NCBI GenBank assembly: GCA_025056955.1
Contig: JANWYL010000109.1
Coordinates: 1 to 9,238 of the forward strand
Origin: Sandaracinaceae bacterium
GTDB lineage: Bacteria; Myxococcota_A; Polyangia; Polyangiales; Sandaracinaceae
Direction: 5' to 3'
Length of the DNA stretch: 9,238 nucleotides
Shown: in pieces, positions 5,972 to 9,238 of the stretch
Position numbering within the stretch: the first letter of the stretch is position 1
Layout of the letters: each line of letters starts with the position of its first letter
Position numbers and translations under genes: made by a program
Notes under the pieces: model-generated
What the model was told of the DNA's origin: nothing
Seen by the model: the letters and a program-made list of their open reading frames with translations, nothing else
Database searches by the model: none

Positions 5972-7846
5972 ATGTTTTTCAAGTCCATGAGGGGCAACCC
6001 ATACTACCAAATCATCGGTTGGGTTGTGGCTCTTTTTTTCGGAGGTCCCAAAGCCAAAGGGCAAATTTTTCAACCTGGCTCCCAACCGGTTGGTTCAGGC
6101 CACCCCGATGCCCTCAGCGTGCCGATTCAATCCTCTTCTGGATGCTTGCGATGCCATGGCAACTACGACGCGAGCGATGACTACGAACCCTTCGACTCGT
6201 GGCGCTCTTCGATGATGGCCAATGCCACGCGTGATCCGGTTTTTCGCGCAGCGCTTTCAATCGCAGAAGCCGATCATCCAAATGCCTCCGATTTCTGCGT
6301 GCGGTGCCACTCGCCCTTTGCGTGGTACAACGGCAAGTCAAGCCTGCCAGAACATGATCCCTCCACCGGGCGCCGCCGCTTTGCTCCTGACGAGAATCGT
6401 CTTCTCTCATCGGACCTCGATGGGGTTGCGTGCATGGTGTGCCATCGCTCGGAAGATCCTGGCGATGCGCAAATCCGAAACACGCAGCTTGTGCTTCACG
6501 ATGGAGCGATGCGCTATGGGCCCTACTCCTACGAAAATGGGGTTGATCCAAGGCACGAAAGCGCTCAATCGGCCTTTCTCTCTTCAAGCCGCTTTTGCGG
6601 GCAGTGTCATGACATCGATAATCCCATTCAAGAGGGCCATTTTATCGATGCCGATGGTTCGCTTCGGGCAACGGGCGAGCCTTTCGCCATTGAGCGGACC
6701 TACACGGAGTGGGCGTGGAGTGCTTTTGCGCAACGAGGGCCCAATTACCGCACTTGCCAGGACTGCCACATGCCTGAGGTGGGCCGCCCTGTGCTTGCTG
6801 CAACCGAACTTGAGATCCTCCGCCTTCACATGAGCCGCCACGATTTTGCGGGAGGAAGCGTTTGGCAACCCCTTGCGCTCCTTTCGCTCCTCCCCCCTCA
6901 AGCCCGTGAGCAGTGGGAACCTTTGTATTGGGCTTCAAGCGAACGCTCCCGTCGCCTGCTTCAAAGCGCAGCTTCTCTTTCCCTTGTCAACCATCGCCTC
7001 ATTGGGCAAAGCGCTGAGCTGGTTTTGCGGGTCACCAATCAGAGCGGGCACAAGCTCCCAACTGGCTACCCCGAAGGCCGACGCATGTGGCTTTCCATCG
7101 AGATTCGAGACGAAAGCGAACGCTTGGTGGGTGCAAGTGGCCGTTACGATTCGGAAAGGGGCCAATTGCTTCGAGATCCCCAACTTCGCACCTACGAAGT
7201 CAAGCTGGGTGAGGTCCTAAGCGATGGGTCGGTGCACGAGAGCTTCCACTTCATCCGAAACAATGTGCTCCTTCTCGATACCAGAATCCCGCCAGAAGGT
7301 TTTGCTCCCCCTCCGCGTTCCGGCGCCGAACCCCTTGGACGCAATTACCGCGAAAGCACAGGCGCTTTTCGCCACTTTGACGAAGTCCACTATCGCTTTG
7401 AAGGCCTGTGCGGAGTGGGTGAACTCAAGGCAAAAGCACGGCTCCTTTACCAAGCAAACACCCGCGAGTACATGGAATTTCTGCGCTTGCACTCCCCTCC
7501 CTCACCCCTTCCAGAGCTCGAGGGTCGGAGCTGGGGTGAAATCGCTTTCGAGCTCTGGGAAACCCATGGAGGAAAAGAACCCATCGAGATGGCATCAATC
7601 GAATGGATTCTTGGCCCTTCCCCTGCTCCTTGCGAAACCCAAGCCCCAGATGGTGGGGTCGATGGGGGCACACCCGATGCATTGACTGCCCCCCCCCCTC
7701 CTCAAACCAATGCGAAAGGTTGTGGGTGTAAGCTCAGTCAAAGCCAAAACACAACCCTTTCCATTTGGGTTATCTTTGCCATCCTCGCTTCCTTCCGGTA
7801 CTTCTCAAGGCGCACCCACCAAACACCACCTACTCCAAAGCGCTGA
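5972..7846 (+). CDS. Pentaheme c-type cytochrome with MYXO-CTERM-like C-terminal sorting signal
   Basis: This exported multiheme cytochrome has 624 residues. A signal peptide is visible at the N terminus (IIGWVVALFFGG, with cleavage probably near AKG-Q). Five CXXCH heme sites follow: CLRCH 58, CVRCH 109, CMVCH 154, CGQCH 209 and CQDCH 262, clustered in the first 270 residues in the style of cytochrome c554-like proteins. A heme-free half follows with NQSGHKLPTGYP at about 357-368, whose His could be a distal heme ligand, and a downstream RNNVLLLDTRIPPEGF block. Both are recurrent in multiheme cytochromes. The end is a DGG/Pro-rich linker, Cys-Gly-Cys at 584-586, about 15 hydrophobic residues and Arg-Arg, like a MYXO-CTERM anchor. 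I prefer ATG 5972; a TTG at 5963 and ATG 5987 are alternatives. The redox partner and substrate are unknown. The 3' end overlaps carA by 17 bp, tail to tail. Confidence 0.9.
   Translation: MFFKSMRGNPYYQIIGWVVALFFGGPKAKGQIFQPGSQPVGSGHPDALSVPIQSSSGCLRCHGNYDASDDYEPFDSWRSSMMANATRDPVFRAALSIAEADHPNASDFCVRCHSPFAWYNGKSSLPEHDPSTGRRRFAPDENRLLSSDLDGVACMVCHRSEDPGDAQIRNTQLVLHDGAMRYGPYSYENGVDPRHESAQSAFLSSSRFCGQCHDIDNPIQEGHFIDADGSLRATGEPFAIERTYTEWAWSAFAQRGPNYRTCQDCHMPEVGRPVLAATELEILRLHMSRHDFAGGSVWQPLALLSLLPPQAREQWEPLYWASSERSRRLLQSAASLSLVNHRLIGQSAELVLRVTNQSGHKLPTGYPEGRRMWLSIEIRDESERLVGASGRYDSERGQLLRDPQLRTYEVKLGEVLSDGSVHESFHFIRNNVLLLDTRIPPEGFAPPPRSGAEPLGRNYRESTGAFRHFDEVHYRFEGLCGVGELKAKARLLYQANTREYMEFLRLHSPPSPLPELEGRSWGEIAFELWETHGGKEPIEMASIEWILGPSPAPCETQAPDGGVDGGTPDALTAPPPPQTNAKGCGCKLSQSQNTTLSIWVIFAILASFRYFSRRTHQTPPTPKR
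7689..7698 (+). repeat. C10 homopolymer tract in the cytochrome linker
   Basis: Ten consecutive C encode part of A-P-P-P-P just before the Cys-Gly-Cys anchor. With eleven C the frame reaches TAA at 7729-7731 after about ten altered codons. With nine C it runs to TGA at 7869-7871. Both changes lose the anchor, so this is a possible contingency (phase-variable) site; that function is inference only. Confidence 0.7.
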
Positions 7847-8951
7847 CAAAAGCGTCAAAAAGGTACGCTGAATCATGAGGGCCCGCACTGGCTTCAGGGT
7901 GATACTGCACAGAGAAGGCTTTGAGTTCGCGCGCTTCAATTCCCATGCAAGTCCCATCGTTTAGGTGAACGTGGGTGAGGGTGCATCGATCCTCAAGGCT
8001 CTTAAAATCAACAGCAAATCCGTGGTTTTGTGTGGTGATTTCAATCCGCCCTGTTCGGAGGTGCTTGACAGGATGGTTGATGCCTCGGTGGCCAAATTTC
8101 ATCTTGTAGGTGCGCCCTCCCAGGGCAATTGCAAGCATTTGATGGCCAAGACAAATGCCAAAGATGGGCTTCTCCCCAAGCAAGGAGCGAATGCACTCGA
8201 TTCCATACTCAACGGCAGCAGGATCCCCTGGCCCATTCGAGATCAAAATTCCATGGGGGCGAAGGGCAAGAACATCCTTGGCTTTCGCATCACCAGGGAG
8301 CACAGTGACGTGACAGCCGCGATCGACAAGGTGACGCAAGATATTGCGCTTCACACCAAAATCGAGAACGACAACATGGAAGCGTCGTTTCTTTGGTGTT
8401 CGCCCAAAAAGCCCCTCTGTCCATTCATAAGGCTCCTTGGCCCTCACCTTTGGTGTGAGGTCTTGCCCTGAGATGGGTGGTGCATTGCGGGCACGCTCAA
8501 GCAAACACTCCACCCCTTCAGTGCCAAGGGCAGCCATTTGCGCTCCCCAATCCCGGATATGCCTGGTGAGGGTGCGGGTGTCCACACCGACAATTCCCAC
8601 AATCCCATGGGCAATGAGATAGTCTTCAAGGCTCCCCTTTGCCCTCCAGTTGCTGACAATCGGGCTTTCTGCATGGATGACAAAGGCGCTGAGCGCGGGG
8701 CGGATCGACTCCTCATCTTCTTCGTTGACCCCTGTGTTTCCGATGTGGGGGGCGGTCATCACCACGATTTGCCCCGCATAAGAAGGATCAGTGAGCACTT
8801 CTTGGTAGCCGGTCATTCCGGTTGTGAAAACGAGCTCACCCACTGCCGTCCCTCGAGCCCCAAAGGCCCAGCCCTCAAAAACAGTCCCATCTGCCAAAAC
8901 GAGGTGTGCACGCGGCCTTGATGGGCCACTTTTCTCTTCTGGGCGAAGCAT
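7830..8951 (-). CDS. carA: Carbamoyl-phosphate synthase small subunit (glutaminase)
   Basis: CarA hydrolyses glutamine and channels ammonia to CarB for carbamoyl phosphate, feeding pyrimidine and arginine synthesis in the cytoplasm. The protein has 373 residues, normal for the family. The N-terminal CPSase domain opens with LVLADGTVFEGWAFG, followed by FTTGMTGYQEVLTDPSY and APHIGNTGVN. The C-terminal class I amidotransferase domain contains SNGPGDP, GICLGHQ (nucleophile Cys267), TQNHGFAVD and QYHPEAS (His351, Glu353), so the triad is complete. The ATG at 8951 has only AGG eight bases upstream. carB is not adjacent: downstream lies the oppositely oriented cytochrome gene, whose last 17 bp overlap the carA end. 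The Fe-S carrier gene lies 45 bp upstream on the same strand; that spacer holds no clear terminator or promoter. No PyrR- or arginine-type attenuator is visible. Confidence 0.97.
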   Translation of the reverse strand: MLRPEEKSGPSRPRAHLVLADGTVFEGWAFGARGTAVGELVFTTGMTGYQEVLTDPSYAGQIVVMTAPHIGNTGVNEEDEESIRPALSAFVIHAESPIVSNWRAKGSLEDYLIAHGIVGIVGVDTRTLTRHIRDWGAQMAALGTEGVECLLERARNAPPISGQDLTPKVRAKEPYEWTEGLFGRTPKKRRFHVVVLDFGVKRNILRHLVDRGCHVTVLPGDAKAKDVLALRPHGILISNGPGDPAAVEYGIECIRSLLGEKPIFGICLGHQMLAIALGGRTYKMKFGHRGINHPVKHLRTGRIEITTQNHGFAVDFKSLEDRCTLTHVHLNDGTCMGIEARELKAFSVQYHPEASAGPHDSAYLFDAFVSALE

Positions 8952-8996
8952 CTTAAAACCTGGCGCCCGCTCTTTTTGGCGAAGCGCTTGGTGATG

Positions 8997-9238
8997 CTAT
9001 ACCGAAAACGACGAGCCGCAACCGCAAGTGCTTTTGACATTGGGATTGTTGAATTTGAACCCTGCTCCGTAGAGGCCTTCAACGTAGTCGATTTCAGCCC
9101 CTTCAAGGTATTGGTAGCTCATCATGTCTACGTACATTGGAATGCCGTGTGATTCAAAAACATAGTCCATTTCCGTGACCTCATCTTCAAAAAAGAGGTC
9201 GTAGGTGAAGCCGGCACAACCTCCCCCGATTACCCGAA
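8997..9238 (-). CDS. erpA: A-type iron-sulfur cluster carrier (ErpA/IscA/HesB family), N-terminus outside window
   Basis: The minus-strand frame is open from the window edge to TAG at 8999-8997, giving about 80 residues. It reads RVIGGGCAGFTYDL at the start of the visible part, then YVDMMSYQYLEGAEIDYVEG in the middle and NPNVKSTCGCGSSFSV at the end. The three cysteines (GGGC and CGCG) are the ligands by which A-type carriers hold and deliver an Fe-S cluster to apo-enzymes. The STCGCGSSFS ending is closer to ErpA of E. coli than to IscA (CGCGESF), so I favour ErpA-like; in lineages with a single A-type protein the distinction may be meaningless. About 30 N-terminal residues are missing. It is upstream of carA with a 45-bp gap. 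No isc or suf partner is within the window. Confidence 0.93.
   Translation of the reverse strand, partial: RVIGGGCAGFTYDLFFEDEVTEMDYVFESHGIPMYVDMMSYQYLEGAEIDYVEGLYGAGFKFNNPNVKSTCGCGSSFSV

Noticed and set aside
6114..6938. Minus-strand open frames opposite the cytochrome gene (for example 6114-6587, 6584-6901, 6642-6938)
   Set aside because: They are antisense shadows of a strongly supported cytochrome with five CXXCH motifs; none shows a recognisable domain or ribosome binding site.
8952..8996. GGCGCC and AGCGCT palindromes in the carA upstream gap as a terminator or operator
   Set aside because: Each is only a six-base palindrome without a loop or following T-run on the relevant strand; chance occurrence is likely.

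Overview
The window is about 9.2 kb of ordinary, gene-dense bacterial chromosome with moderate GC. It is probably from a Myxococcota or related former 'deltaproteobacterial' lineage. Two things point there. A pentaheme cytochrome ends in a Cys-Gly-Cys / hydrophobic / Arg-Arg tail that resembles a MYXO-CTERM sorting signal. A small secreted protein has the Cys-rich head and Asp/Ala/Gly/Pro-rich tail common in myxobacterial lipoproteins. The assignment is inference from protein style, because no rRNA or marker-gene tree is available here.

Layout, left to right: (1) the 3' end of a plus-strand M48 metallopeptidase (1-338), which converges with (2) a long minus-strand cluster. Read in its own direction from about 5878 down to 344, the cluster is uppS (undecaprenyl diphosphate synthase), cdsA (CDP-diacylglycerol synthase), gdhA (glutamate dehydrogenase), a DUF1015 protein, a small Cys-rich putative lipoprotein, and an HX6D lysophospholipid acyltransferase. 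Gaps are 8-17 bp except for 90 bp before gdhA, so uppS-cdsA and gdhA-DUF1015-lipoprotein-acyltransferase may be one operon or two. (3) A 93-bp divergent intergenic region (5879-5971) separates the cluster from (4) a plus-strand five-heme cytochrome c (5972-7846). That gene overlaps tail-to-tail by 17 bp with (5) minus-strand carA (carbamoyl-phosphate synthase small subunit). Upstream of carA lies (6) the 3' end of an ErpA/IscA-type iron-sulfur carrier, cut by the window edge.

Functionally, uppS, cdsA and the acyltransferase supply the envelope (lipid carrier and phospholipid precursors). gdhA and carA handle ammonia, glutamate and glutamine nitrogen. The Fe-S carrier and the cytochrome belong to redox metabolism. 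There are no RNA genes, insertion sequences, CRISPR arrays or prophage genes. No gene-free stretch exceeds 100 bp.

I do not see a clearly new multi-gene system. The most interesting element is the cytochrome: it appears to be surface-anchored through a MYXO-CTERM-like tail, and a run of ten C lies directly before that tail, where slippage would remove the anchor. Secondary points are the DUF1015 gene beside gdhA, the in-frame lipoprotein/acyltransferase junction, and gene orders (uppS-cdsA without dxr, carA without carB) that depart from the textbook arrangement.
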